Under the pieces are notes generated by a model. The model was not told the origin of the DNA. It worked only from the letters and a program-made list of their open reading frames with translations, and searched no databases. From Laguncularia racemosa (Eukaryota > Streptophyta > Magnoliopsida > Myrtales > Combretaceae), in contig JBBMOL010000306.1 in NCBI GenBank assembly GCA_037954665.1, positions 496,001 to 560,000 on the forward strand: 64,000 nt of DNA, given 5' to 3'. Below, piece after piece: positions 33,305-45,501 of this stretch; position 1 is the stretch's first letter, and each line of letters opens with the position of its first letter. The translations under genes were made by a program, and so were the position numbers.

Positions 33305-34261
33305 AGGGAAGAAAGGGATGATAATTTTAGGGTAAACCCAAATCAGAATAGGGATTTCAAGCCACCTCGGGGCTTGGAATATGTGAAACTACAGATGCCA
33401 TCTTATGATGGCAAGGGATCAGAAGATGAATATTTAGACTGGGAGGACAAGGTCAAAGGTCTCTTTGAATGTTATGAGATCGATGACAGTACCAGGGTCC
33501 GATTGGCTGCAGTTGAGTTTGTAGGGTACGTTGCACTCTAGTGGAAGAATCTGATTATCAGTAGGCGTCGGAATGGAGAGGCTGAGGTTCAGACCTGGAG
33601 GGACATGAAAAGATTACTAAGGCAAAGGTTCATTCCTGAGCACTACAAACAAGAACTGTTTATGCGACTGCAAACATTGAGGCAGGGAGGCAAAACGGTG
33701 GATGATTATGTGTAGGAGTTTGAGACCCTTATGATTAGGTGTGGGTCCGTTGAGCCTCCAGAACAAACTGTGGCACGTTTTGTCTCAGGTCTAAAATATG
33801 AAATAACATCTGTTGTTGAACTGCAGTGCTATAATACACTTGATGAGGCTATTCAGTTGGCCTTAAAAGTAGAGAGACAAAGGAGGTCCAACTTCTTTAG
33901 GGCTCCGAGCAGTAGGCCTAGTACTGTTACTAGACCCATATCAGTTGACGGTCGATCAGAGGGAACAAAGGCGGTAGGTGAGGAAGTAAAGGCAGTGGAC
34001 ACTACTACCCCAACTATTATGAGAGAAAATTTACCCACTGGGAAGGGTAAAGAGGTAATGGCTCCAGATACGAGGCAGACTGTTCTCGGATCTACTAGTG
34101 GGAAAGTGCACCAGATAAAATGCTTTAAATGCATGGGATTTGGGCATATGGCTGCACAGTGTCCAAATAAGAGGGTGATGACTATTATGGAAGACACTGG
34201 GGAGGATATTGAGGATGATCATGATCAGATTGAACCTATAGATCTACCAACAACATTGTAG
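33305..34261 (+). pseudogene. B1 gag, main part (after insertion C)
   Basis: Continues the frame of 25560-25847. It holds the retro-gag domain (KLQMPSYDGKGSEDEYLDW near 33390, RQRFIPEHYKQELFMRLQTLRQGG near 33620) and a CCHC knuckle CFKCMGFGHMAAQC (about 34120-34163). Stops at 33539-33541 and 33713-33715 (both TAG) and at 34259-34261 (TAG) break an otherwise single frame that leads on into the protease. The first two stops fall where Trp and Gln are expected. Confidence 0.9.
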
Positions 34262-34908
34262 GAATATTATGATGATCAGACTGCAGACGTGCCTGAGGAG
34301 CATACAGGAGGAAAATATCTATCCCTTAATGTGTTACGCAGGGCCTTATCTATATCTCCTGATAATATTGATATTCAGAGGGAGAACATATTTCACACCT
34401 CTTGTAGAATCAGAGGTAACCTTTGTGTACTCATCATCGATAGTGGTAGTTGCACGAATGTTATATCTGTTGCACTAGTAGATAAATTACAACTGTCTAC
34501 TATCCTACATCCTAGTCCTTATCATTTGCATTGGCTGGATAATAGAGGTAGTATGCATGTTACCCTTAGGGCAAAGGTTCCTGTTAATGTCGGGCAAAAT
34601 TATCATGATGAGATCCTGTGTGATGTAGTCCCTATGCATGCATTCCATTTACTATTGGGTCGGCCTTGGTTGTTTGATTGACGGGTGATACATGATGGGT
34701 TTGAAAATACCTACAAGTTCAGCATGGGCGAGTCATGCATAGATCTATTATTGATGACTCCATCTAAGGTCTAGGGGTTTCAAGAACATATAAGAAATCC
34801 ATCCACTACCATTGTTAGCCGGAAGAGTAGGACAATAGAGATATTAGGGTTCAGTTCCACAACTGATCCTCTAGATTTGAGGGCAAATCTTTCAGAAGCC
34901 CGAGGAGA
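34262..34908 (+). pseudogene. B1 protease and short spacer up to the 3' LTR
   Basis: Same frame as gag. ENIFHTSC near 34385, then the active site LIIDSGSCTNV (near 34430), the canonical D-S-G form, unlike DGG in the other A and B copies. LLLGRPWLFD is at about 34650, with a TGA at 34679-34681 (Arg CGA expected). After HDGF the spacer is short and lacks the Gln/Pro repeat of H, B2, B3 and B4. The end reads LRANLSEARGDD across the purine tract GAGGAGA into the LTR. No RT or integrase. Confidence 0.9.
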
Positions 34909-36920
34909 TGATGGGAAAATTTCTGACATTGTTGACCTTTTCAGAACCCGATTTGGATGATGATCCAAATCGCTTATATTTTACCTTATGTCTTTATTTC
35001 TAATAAATATTTGAGAATAATCTTACAGGTACAATGATAATTCTCTAATGGGATGCCAATATGTCCTACAACAGTTGTTGGACACATAACGTTTTCAAGA
35101 TGACAATCAAAGACCCGCTGCGATTGTTTTCTATTCCGAGACATTGGATCATGAAGACTTATGTTATTTTGTACCTTGTAATTGTTTTATGAACTATTTT
35201 GGTTGTATTTTGGTTTTGGGACACTTTTATTTTCTTGTAATTTTCATTTAGGGCTAGCCACCTTAAAGGTGGCAAACTTGTAATTTTGACCACTTTTTAA
35301 CCTTAGGAGTAGCAAGTATAAATACTTGCCTAAGAGAGGGTTTGAGGAGGCCATATTTTGCAGAATTGAGACACTTTTCATGTGTGAATTAGGGTTCTTT
35401 CCTTAGTTCAAAACTTTTTTCAATTTCAACCCAAGAATTGGAATTGTGGCGAGTGCGACGAAGGGGAATTGTGAGTCATATCGATTCCATTTTGTTGTAT
35501 GTTCATTTCTACTCTAGTGAGTCATATCTAAGGTAGAATTGGATCTTTCTTGGATATATTTGTGTTTGTTTTTGATGGGAAATTTTCTGACACTGTCAAT
35601 CTCTTCAGAACCCAATTTGGATGATTAACCAAATTGCTCATATTTTACCTTATGTCTTTATTTCTAATAAAATTTGAGAATAATATTATAGGTACAATTA
35701 TATTTCTCCATGGGATGCCAAAATGTCCTCCAACTTCAATTGGACACAGAACATTTTTTAGGATAACAATTAAAGACCCGCTGCGATTGTTCTCTATTAT
35801 GAGGCATTGGATCATGAAGACTTATGTTATTTTGTATCTTGTAAATGTTTATTGAACTATTTTGGTTGTATTTTGGTTTTGGGACACTTTTATTTCTTTG
35901 TAACTTTCATTTAGGGTTAGCCACCTTAAAAGTGGCAAACTTGTAATTTTGAGCACTTTTTAACCCTAGGAGTAGCAAGTATAAATACTTGCTTAAGAGA
36001 GGGTTTGAGAGTTTTTATCATTTTGTAGATTATACACTACATTTCACGTGAGAATTAGGGTTCATACCTTGGTTCCAAACTCTTATCAATTTCAATCCCA
36101 AGAGTTGAAATTGTGGCGAGTGCAACATCTTGAAATTGTGAGTTATATCAATTTCATTTTGTTGTGATTTCTTTTCTTCTCTAGTGTGTCATATCTAGGT
36201 TTGAATTGAGATAGTTCTTGGTCAGAAATACATCTTATTGTTCATGAATTCTTGTGCTTATTTGAAGTATTTATCAAATTGATTTGAATCATCATTGAAG
36301 ACTACACTTGAAAACGTGTTCTTTTCAATTGGAAAGGGATTCTTATAATTAAGGATTTCTTTGTCATTTTGTGGATTATTTGCGTGGGTTATATGAAATT
36401 AGGGTGTTGTTAGAAGATATTATGATTGTGGTATTATAATTACATCTTTGGATATTTGGATTTAATCATATCTTCTTTAGGGTTCACGTGAAAAGTGCCC
36501 CTTTGTGGATCCGATTTTACCTTGACTTGAGATAGTTTTTCTTAAGTCTTTTGATTGTGCTTTCAAGTGTGTTTAAGCACATCAGTTTTTCAAGAATAAT
36601 CATCTTTTAAGATTGATTGTTCATTGAGAATTGAATTGCTCTTAGTGATTGGCGTGAATTGGCAAGGTTGGAAGGGTGTGAGTTCATGGTTTTTGAGCTT
36701 GTCTTTTTCATCCATTTCACGTGTAATTATCTTGTTCTTATTATTGATTAGTGAAATTTCTCATTAGTGGAAGTTAATTGAATCTTTGAATCATTGGATT
36801 TCATCATAATTCCATTAGAGTCATGCAATCTCCTATTCACTTGGACCGGTTTTGTAAGAGACTCGAGGCTTGTTTTCTTGAGTCATTTGTTTGTGCTTGA
36901 AAGTGGTTTTAGGCACATCA
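34909..36920 (+). repeat. 3' LTR of B1, interrupted by S2
   Basis: 2,012 bp in place; without S2 (1,012 bp) and one TSD copy (5 bp) it is 995 bp, equal to the 5' LTR. U3 palindrome GCCACCTTAAAGGTGGC at 35257-35273. Followed by the TSD CTAGA. Confidence 0.94.
35573..36584 (+). mobile_element. S2: solo LTR of the B family inside B1 3' LTR
   Basis: 1,012 bp, TGATGGG...CACATCA, perfect TSD GTTTT (35568-35572, 36585-36589). The empty site is seen in the B1 5' LTR near 24297. It carries the palindromic TATA element near 35977-35994. Confidence 0.95.
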
Positions 36921-37844
36921 CTAGACATCGAATTTGTGTGAACCCTAATGGAAATTTGATGCAATCCAAAGGTTCAAAGATACAATTAACATCCAATAAT
37001 GATCAACTTCACTAAATAACATTAAAATCAAGTGAATTCCACATGAAATGGATGAAGAAGAAAGCTCCAAACCATGATATATCCTCTTCCAACAATTGAA
37101 CAAATTCACGCCACCAGTAAGATGAAATATTAAGTACTAAAGTAATCAACCTTAAACAAGATAATTGATCACAAATGCAATAAAAAAGCTGACCAAGAAA
37201 CTTCCAATTCAACCTTTTAGATATGACTCACTAGAGAAGAGATGAAAAACAACAAAGAAGGAATTGATATGACTCACAATTTCCCCTTGTTGCATTCGCC
37301 ACAATTCCAATTCTTGGGATTGAAATTGATAAGAGAAAATGAACTAGGAAGAACCCTAATTCCACACGTTAAGTGTATGATTCAAATTTGCAAAAATGGC
37401 CCCCTCAAACCGTACTATAAGCAAGTATTTACACTTGCTACTCCTAAGGTTAGAAAATGGTCAATATTACAAGTTTGCCACTTTTAAGGTGGCTAGTCCT
37501 AGATGAAAATTACAATAAAATGAAAGTGTCCCAAAAGAAAATACAACATAAAATGGTTCATAAACAATTACAAAGTACAAAATATCATGAGTCTTCATGA
37601 GCCAATGCTTCGGAGTGGAAACAATTACAATGGATTTTTTATTGTAATTCTGAAGATGTCTCGTGTCCACCGACTAGTGTAGGACATATTAGCATCCCAT
37701 GGAGAATTATTATTGTACATGTAAGATTATTTCTCAAATACTTATTAGATGAAAAGAAATGATATAAAATATGAGTGATTTGGATCATCATCCAAATCGA
37801 GTTCTGAAAGTGTTGATGGTGCCGGAAATTTTCCCATCATAAAC

Positions 37845-38265
37845 CTTTATGTCATACAACCAAGGCCTGCCAAGCAATATATAGGATGCACACAATGGGA
37901 AGGATATCACATATAATCTCATCATGATATTTACCCCCTATGCTGAGAGGTACCTTAGCCCTCTGGGTAACATACATACTAGCTTGCTTGCTTAGCCAAT
38001 GCAATTTATAAGGTTTTGGATGTGGGGTAGTTACAAGTTTCAATTTTGATAATAATGATGCAACTACCACATTAGTACAACTACCACCATCAATTATAAT
38101 AGCATATAGATTACCTTGTACTCTACAAGAGGTGTGAAGCAAATTTTCCCTTTACTCATCATCATTAGTAGGAAACGAAGTTAAAGTTTAGCGCAATACA
38201 TTAATAGATAAATATAGATCACCTCTAACCTGACTATTGGCCTCATTGCTAAGTCCCCCATTCAT
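37845..38265 (-). pseudogene. H: start of coding frame and protease, cut by S1
   Basis: The ancestral start codon aligned with B1 and B2 reads ATA; the next ATG is at 38265 (MNGGLSNEANSQV). After these 13 gag-start residues the frame jumps to the end of gag (RGDLYLSINVLR), so the gag core and zinc knuckle are deleted. Two stops follow, near 38187 and 38152. The protease has LLHTSCRVQGN and IIIDGGSCTNV, and is cut by S1 at 37845 before the second conserved block (degraded LLGRPW near 37870). The frame continues at 23551. Confidence 0.82.
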
Positions 38266-38654
38266 ACTACCATTCAATATGGTTGATGAATTTATTTGTT
38301 GACACACAAAAACAATTCAAGACAACTACAATACACACAAGACCCCTTTTCAATCTTATAACAATACTCCGCACACACACTCTTCTATGGTTTACACACA
38401 CACCTCACTAAAGTAATGCACACCATGATTTTATATACACTTCCATACTTCAATACACAACCACTACTACACACACACACTATGGGTTCACACACTCACT
38501 CCCACGGTGTAACATATAACCACTATTACACACCCAACACATAAACTCACTCTACGGTACACATACACACTTATGGTGCAGCACCCTTCAAACCACAACA
38601 CACACTCTACTCCACACACACATACTCATGGTGTAGCAACCTTCAAACCACAAC
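38266..38654 (-). other. H leader, CA-rich part
   Basis: Non-coding leader of H next to the coding start. The plus strand is rich in CACACA with repeated blocks like CTCATGGTGTAGCA about every 60 bp (38330-38650). The leader continues at 44046 after A2. Confidence 0.7.
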
Positions 38655-39505
38655 TGATATGAACCACGCCAACCAATGATGAAACCCAATACCAATACGT
38701 TCGGAAATTCGCTGCTTAAGACGCCCAAACACCTAAAGTGGAAACCGCGACCCGTTGTTTATAAGCGAGACAAGAACCTTGGCATAAAATGAAGACGCCA
38801 CAATCGGGATGCAAGACCGATTGATAAGTCGGGATGAACGCCATGGAAATCAATCCGATAAGTTGGATTTAGTTCTTAAAGAACCAAGAGAGGAGCCTCT
38901 CAAAAGTGTTTAATGTTCAAAGATGTAAATTCTAAGTTGTTCTAAACCCTAAGAGCTTTTATACTAGGGTTACAATTCGTGGAAAACAAGTCCAAAATGA
39001 CGTAGCTTAAATAAGTTGCGTAAAAACACGAAAACAGAACAAGCTGGCCGGTAGGGGATACACGGCTGTGTACACGACCGTATACTTTGGCTGTGTACTT
39101 TTTTGTGCACGTTCCAGCCACATACACGACCGTGTACTTCTGGTCGTATACCTTTCTGTGGATTTGCTTGACTCCATACACATCCGTGCCTTTTAGCCGT
39201 GTGTCTGGTTGTGTATGATTCTGTGCAATCTTAAGATTCCTACACGGTCGTGCCTTTTAAATATACGCCCTCTTCATCCCGTGTCCAGTATAACTTGTAT
39301 AAAAGCAAGGGTCTTTCCATGGTTGTTCCAATCTGTTCCAACTTCATGATTGCTCCAATCTTTTCCGGCTTCATGGACAACCTTTATCAACCCGTTAAGT
39401 GCTTCCTTGAATCGTTTCGCTTGATTTCTTGTGATCGGTCCAGGCAGCACTTCGAAAGGATCCACATTTCTTCTTCCGGCTTGGCTCTCATCGTGGGTCT
39501 CATCA
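38655..39505 (-). repeat. 3' LTR of A2 (851 bp)
   Basis: Starts TGATATGAACC, ends GGTCTCATCA (plus). It contains the CACGGCCGTG-type palindromic repeat block near 39055-39260. Confidence 0.93.
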
Positions 39506-41749
39506 TTCCCTTCCTCTTGAAAAGGATTTGTCCTCAAATCATTGCCTGCATCAAATGGACTCAGATCAGTAACATTAAATGTGATACTTACTTGATACTC
39601 ACCTGGTAAATCTTTCTTATATGCATTATCATTGATTCTCTCAAGCATCGGAAATGGACCGTCTTCCCTAGGGTTCAATTTGGATTTCCTCTGCAATGGA
39701 AACCTCCCCTTGCGAAAATGCACCTAAACCCAATCTCCAGGCTAAAAAATCTTGGGTCTCCTGCCCTTGTTCACCCTTGAAGCGACCTTGGCATTTTGTT
39801 TTTCAATCCTACTCTTTACCTGTGTATGTAGCTTTCTCATGGAATCTGCCTTAGAATCAGCATCAAAACTCACAAACTTTTTAAGTTGCAATGGCAATAA
39901 ATAATTAGGAGCCAGTAGGTTTAAACCATTCACAATCGCATATGCTGAACAATGAGTAGTGCTATGTAAAGCCCTATTATATGCAAACTCCACAAATGGT
40001 AGGAAATCCTTCCAAGTCCTAATGTTCTTCTCTATGATTGCCCTCAACAATTGAATTAAAGTACTGTTATCCACCTCAATTTGCCCATCAGTTTGTAGGT
40101 GACAGATAGTAAAAAACATCCGTTTAGTTCCCAACTTTTCCCACAATACTCTCTAAAAATGACTAAAAAATTTTACATCCTGATCACTAACAATGCTACT
40201 AGGTATACCATGCGGACGCATTACCTCTCTAAAGAACAATTCAACAATGTGTATAGCATCATCAGTTTTATGATAAGGAATGAAATGAACCGTTTTAGAA
40301 AACCTATCCACAACCACAAAAATAGAATCTCGACCATGCCTAGGCCTAGATAATCCTAACACAAAATCTACGGAAATGTCTATCCAAGGCTCATGAGGAA
40401 TGACACTATACTCATATAACCCATCTAAGAAGTCATCTAAGTAAGGAATGGGATGACGATACTTTACCGTAATGTTGTTGATGGCGCGGCAGTCAACACG
40501 CATTCTCCATGTCCCATCCTTTTTAGGCACCAAAATCACAGGCACTGCACATGGACTCATGCCTTCTCTCACGTATCCCTTCTCCATTAATTCATCGACC
40601 TGCCTTTGGAGTTCCTTCGGAAAGACATTTTCAAAGTCCTACACAAGAGACACAACCACACTAGGTAAAGCATTAGATAATTCGTTAGTAATCAAACATG
40701 TTTCCTTGAAAACCAGCAACAACATAGGTTGCCTCATCACTAACGCTCTCCTTACTACACTCGCTCTTGCCACACAACTCTCCTTTTGCAAGGCTGCCCT
40801 CTCCTTTTCACTCACCACCAAAGTTGATTCCCCTTTAAATTGGCCTCTCACACTCTTTCCAGCCTTCCTTTCCTTTTCCTTTTGATCTTGACTCTTATAT
40901 TCCTTTTTCTTCTCATTGTCTTTTGCTCTCTCACTCTCACTCTGCTTTTCACTCACCTTATGTTTTGCAAAAGACTGTTGTAGCTGCAACTAGTCCTCAT
41001 ATACTTGTTTGGGTGTTAACGATTTAAGATTAAAGCTTTTTCCTTGGTGAACAAGCGTATACTTGTTAGAAAAGCCATCATGAACAACCTTCCAATCAAA
41101 TTGCCATGGCCTCCCCAACAACACATGACATGCTTGTATTGGCACTACATCGCATAACACCTCATCCTCATACCTACCAATGTGAAAACCAATCAATGCT
41201 TGCTTACTCACCTTAGTCTCTCTACTATCATTCAACCATTGCAATTTATATGGACTAGGGTGTCTAACAGTTTTGAGCCCCAGCCTCTCAACAATAAAAT
41301 TACTCACTACATTGGTGCAACTCCCTCCATCAATGATCAAACTACAAATGTGATCTCCTAGATAACATCTAGTATGAAATATATTCTCTCTTTGCACCTC
41401 CTCTTCTTCCTTCACCTGCACATTCAACGCTCGCTTCACTACTGCCACTAGCCTTCCCATTGCAGGCTCCTCATCATCACTAGCATCCTCTAATGGAGGC
41501 ATATCATCTTTTTCACTATCCCCCTCAATCTCATACTTACCATCATCACGCAAAATCATCACACGCCTATTTGGACATTGACTAGCAATATGGCCTCTAC
41601 CTTGACATTTAAAACATCTAATGTCATGATTTCTAGAAGTAGAAGAATCAGGGTTACCTTGGTTACTAGGAGTAGAACCTGCTTGCCTCAGCTCCCCTTT
41701 TAGTTTAGTGGGTAAAGGCTTTTCTTCTTTCTCCCATTGATTAGTCTTC
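39274..41749 (-). pseudogene. A2 gag tail, protease, RT start fused to integrase; broken by stops only
   Basis: One continuous frame from the gag knuckle (CFKCQGRGHIASQC near 41580-41620) through protease (IIDGGSCTNV near 41320), linker, RT start (VPKKDGTW), the same fusion into HEPWIDISVDFV as in A1 (near 40430), the integrase core with GQIEVDNS (catalytic Glu present) and the GPF domain. In-frame stops lie near 40990, 40639, 40150, 39739 and 39724; those I checked are TAG replacing Gln or Trp. I saw no frameshift in this part. The last 232 nt lie in the LTR. Confidence 0.9.
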
Positions 41750-42678
41750 TAAGTGGATGAACCACTACCTTGTTGCAACCGTGCATTACTACTACCTCTC
41801 CTCTTGTGCTGGTTCTCAACCTTTATAGCCATGTGAACCATATCCTGCAATTCTACATAATGCTGGAATTCAACCACATTTTGGATTTTTCTATTCAACC
41901 CAGCAAGAAATCTAGCCATTGTAGCCTCTCTATCCTCTTCTAATCATAGTGACTTCCATCTCCTTGAAATACTCATCTACACTTCGACTTCCCTGCCTAA
42001 GAGTTTACAATTTGTTGTGCAATTCACGATAATAATACGCAGGCACAAACCGCTTCTTCTTCACTCTTTTCATCTCTTCCCAAGACTCAATAGGTGGCTC
42101 GCCACTCCTTCTCCTATTCAACATTAGTTGATCCCACCACACAATGGCATAATCTGAAAATTCAATGGCAGTAAGTTTCACTTTCTTTCTCCCACTATAG
42201 TTATGACAATCAAACACCATCTCTACCTTTTTCTCCCACTATAGTTATGACAATCAAACACCATCTCTACCTTTTTCTCTCACTCTAAATACGCCTCGGG
42301 ATCATTCTTCCCTTGGAAAGGAGGAATCTTCATCTTTATGCTACTCAATTGATCATCCTCTCTATTCCTATCTCCTCTATCTTCCCAATCCCTAGTTCCT
42401 CTATTCCGACCACTATAACCTCTATAACTCCCAACTGAAGGCTCATCAAAGTCATCATCCGACATTTCATCTCCACCCCTCGGTACTCTCCTAGAACGAC
42501 TATCCCTCTTACGCCCTTGGAATACGTTTGTAGATTGCTCTAGTCTTTGCTCTACCATCTCATGAATTTGTTCCATTCCCTCCTGAAACATTCTCTTCAT
42601 TTCACCCCTCAACGCCTCAATTACTAACCTAGCATCAAACCTTCCCTTCTCACCTTCAGGAGAATGTTACCTCGACAT
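41750..42678 (-). pseudogene. A2 gag, 5' and middle part, broken
   Basis: Start at 42678 (MSR) is followed directly by TAA where A1 has Gln. Further lesions against A1: a 44-bp tandem duplication near 42196-42283 that shifts the frame, an 11-bp deletion near 41941, and a stop near 41750. The retro-gag domain (MKIPPFQGKNDPEAY near 42330) is recognisable. Confidence 0.88.
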
Positions 42679-43174
42679 AGTTCCTGCAGAAAAGATTAGT
42701 ACTAACACAAATATATATATAAGTAAACCTCATGATACACTCCCTTACGTGTTTCTCTCAAATGATGATATCACACAGTCACTTGTGTATTCTCACAAAT
42801 AATGATGATATTAACTCGCCAATTTCCTCTTCTCAATTCTCTTGGAATTAACCCGAGCTACACCAATTTCCTTCCGTAGAATTCAAAACAACTCTAGGGT
42901 TTGTAAATTTTCCTCTATTTTTCTATCCGATTTTTTTTTTTATCTCTGTTTTTGCTTTTGATCACGTTTCTCTTGTCTTTTTTTTTTCTTTTCTCTTCTT
43001 TTTTTTTTTCGTGATTTTTTACTCTTTTTTTTTTTAACAATCGCCTAGTAGATATGACACTATCAAAAGATGATCAATACTACGAAATGGAATACGATAA
43101 TTGATATGACCGATTGGAGTTAGGGTTTTTGATATTACCTTACTCAACTGAACTTGATGTTTTGACAAACCTAA
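42679..43174 (-). other. A2 leader, non-coding
   Basis: Same leader as A1 (20878-21367), with T runs at about 42930-43035. No coding signal. Confidence 0.7.
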
Positions 43175-43186
43175 GCTCTAATACCA
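43175..43186 (-). promoter_or_regulatory. Primer-binding site of A2, one mutation
   Basis: TGGTATTAGAGC on the minus strand: one C-to-T change from the A1 site. Confidence 0.88.
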
Positions 43187-43189
43187 AAC

Positions 43190-44040
43190 TGATACAAACT
43201 ACGCCAACCCGTGACGAAACCCAATACCAATATGTTCGGAAATTCGCTGCCTAAGATGCCCAAACACCTAAAGTGGAAACCACGACTCGTTGTCTATAAG
43301 CGAGACAAGAACCTTGGTATAAAATGAAGACGCCACAATCGGGATGCAAGACCGATTGATAAGTCGGGATGAACGCCACGGAAATCAATCCGATAAGTTC
43401 AATTTAGTTCTTGAAGAACCAAGAGAGGAGCCTCTCAAAAGTGTTTAATGTTCAAAGATGTAAATTTTAAGTTGTTCTAAACCCTAGGAGCTTTTATACT
43501 CAGGTTACAATTCGTAGAAAACAAGTCCAAAACAACGTAGCTTAGATAAGTTGCGTAAAAACACGAAAACAGAACAAGCTGGCCGGCAGGGGATACACGA
43601 CCTTGTACACGATCGTGTACTTTGGCCGTGTACTTTTTTGTGCACATTCCGGCCACATATACGACCCTGTACTTCTAGTCGTATACCTTTCTGTGGATTT
43701 TCTTGACTCCATACACGGCCGTGCCTTTTAGCCGTATGTCTGGCTGTGTATGATTCTATGCAATCTTGAGATTCCTACACGACCATGCCTTTTAAATACA
43801 TGCCCTCTTCATCCCATGTCCGGTATAACTTGTATAAAAGCAAGGATCTTTCCATGGTTTTCCCAATCCGTTCCAACTTCATGATTGCTCCAATCCTTTC
43901 CAGCTTCATGGACAACCTTTATCAACCCGTTAAGTGCTTCCTTGAATCGTTTCGCTTGATTTCTTGTGATCGGTCTAGGAGACACTTCAAGAGGATCCAC
44001 ATTTCTTCTTCTAGCTTGGCTCTCATCATGGGTCTCATCA
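43190..44040 (-). repeat. 5' LTR of A2 (851 bp)
   Basis: Partner of 38655-39505, same length. Contains the palindromic CGATCGTGTAC/CACGGCCGTG block near 43600-43735. Followed by the TSD ACAAC. Confidence 0.93.
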
Positions 44041-44045
44041 ACAAC

Positions 44046-44459
44046 ACACATTCTACGCTACATACACACACACTCATGGTGTAGCACACACTCCACAACT
44101 CCACTTCCAATCACGGTAACAAAATGTAAATGGAAACAATTATAAACACTTCTCCAAATGGTAAGCAAATAATTCCAACTAGTCAAAGTGCATTATGATG
44201 ATCAATACATAATAACTCCCTCACTTAATGATTGATTTTGAAATTCAAAATGAACCACAACACACACTCTATGCCACACACACACACTCACAGTGCAACA
44301 CCCTACTCCATGTCTTCACTCACTTCAAAACACAAAGTGCACTCCACCTAAATTTCACACACCTACGGCACACTTCACAATCACAACAACAAATGCAAAT
44401 GGAAGTAATTACGGATACTTCTCCAAATGGAAAGCTAATGATTCCAACTAGTCAAAGTG
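44046..44459 (-). other. H leader, middle part with a 267-bp duplication
   Basis: Non-coding leader of H. Blocks near 44150-44250 recur about 267 bp later (44417-44459, then 48850 on after B3), so a tandem duplication was present before B3 inserted. CA-rich. Confidence 0.75.
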
Positions 44460-45501
44460 TGATGTGCTTAAACACACTTGAAAGAATAATCAAAAGACTT
44501 AAGAAAAACTATCTCAAGTTAAGGCAAAATCAGATCCATAAAGGGGCACTTTTCACGTGAACCCCAAAGAAGATATGATTAAATCCAAATATCCAAAGAT
44601 GTAATTATAATACCATAATCATAATATCTTCTAACAACACCCTAATCTCATATAATCCATGCAAATAATCCACAAAATGACAAAGAAAACCTTAATTAAA
44701 AGAATCCCTTTCCAATTGAAAAGAACACGTTTTCAAGTGTAGTCTTTAATGATGATTCGAATCAATTTGATAAATACCTCAAATAAGCACAAGAATTCGT
44801 GAACAAAAATATGTATTTATGACCAAGAACTATCTCAATTCAACCCTAGATATGACACACTAGAGAAGAAAAAAAATCACAACAAAATGAAATTGATATA
44901 ACTCACAATTTTAAGATGTTGCACTCGCCACAATTTCAACTCTTAGGATTGAAATTGATAAGAGTCTAGATGACAATTAGGAACCCTAATTCTCACGTGA
45001 AAAGGAAGTGTTTGATATGAAAAATAAGCCTCCTCAAACCCTCTCTTAAGCAAGTATTTATACTTGCTAATCCTAGGGTTAAAAAGTGCTAAAAATTACA
45101 AGTTTGCCACTTTTAAGGTGGCTAACCCTAAATGAAAATTACAAAGAAATAAAAGTGTCCCAAAACCAAAATATAACCAAAATAGTTCATAAAAGAATAA
45201 ATATATAAAATAAATGGTCTTCAAGATGCCGGTCTTCTATAGGATACATTGGCCCAACTCATCGCCGGTTCAGGTCGGTCCATGGATAACCCATAAGCTG
45301 AGTTTGAGGGAGTTTGTCCATTGCCCTATAGAATATGATAAGTGTGCTTGTTGGAAAACACAATACAAGAATAATAGAAAAGAGGTTAATTTATAAATAA
45401 TTCCGGGGTTGATCTGCTCAAAATGGGCTCTCATCACCAAAAATTGAATTCCTTTAGTTCTTGCCCTAATGATAGGTCTTGTCGAATTTTTATTCCTATC
45501 A
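44460..45501 (-). repeat. 3' LTR of B3
   Basis: TGATGTGC...CCTATCA on plus. Palindromic TATA element near 45050-45068. The coding frame enters it for 232 nt (45501 down to 45270) and encodes RPIIRARTKG. Confidence 0.93.

Larger units (their letters stand above)
23636..36920 (+). mobile_element. Element B1: gag-protease-only LTR retrotransposon, complete with TSD
   Basis: After removal of C and S2 it is 4,811 bp: two 995-bp LTRs (23636-24630; 34909-36920 minus S2 and its TSD) and 2,821 bp internal. A perfect TSD CTAGA flanks it (23631-23635, 36921-36925). The internal region has leader, gag and protease, then a very short spacer and the LTR. There is no RT, RNase H or integrase. This fits the published concept of terminal-repeat retrotransposons with GAG domain (TR-GAG), here with a protease as well. 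It must have been mobilised in trans. Confidence 0.94.
23552..37839 (-). mobile_element. S1: solo LTR of the B family, split by B1
   Basis: The LTR parts 23552-23635 and 36926-37839 sum to 998 bp, start TGATGTGC and end CCCATCA on plus. It has a perfect TSD TAAAC (23547-23551 and 37840-37844) and no internal region, so it is a solo LTR left by LTR-LTR recombination. It sits in the protease-encoding part of H. B1 inserted into it later. Confidence 0.93.
38655..44040 (-). mobile_element. Element A2: sister of A1, complete with TSD
   Basis: 5,386 bp, both LTRs 851 bp (38655-39505, 43190-44040), TSD ACAAC on both sides (38650-38654, 44041-44045). Same organisation as A1, including the in-frame RT-to-integrase deletion. 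It sits in the leader of H. Confidence 0.95.
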
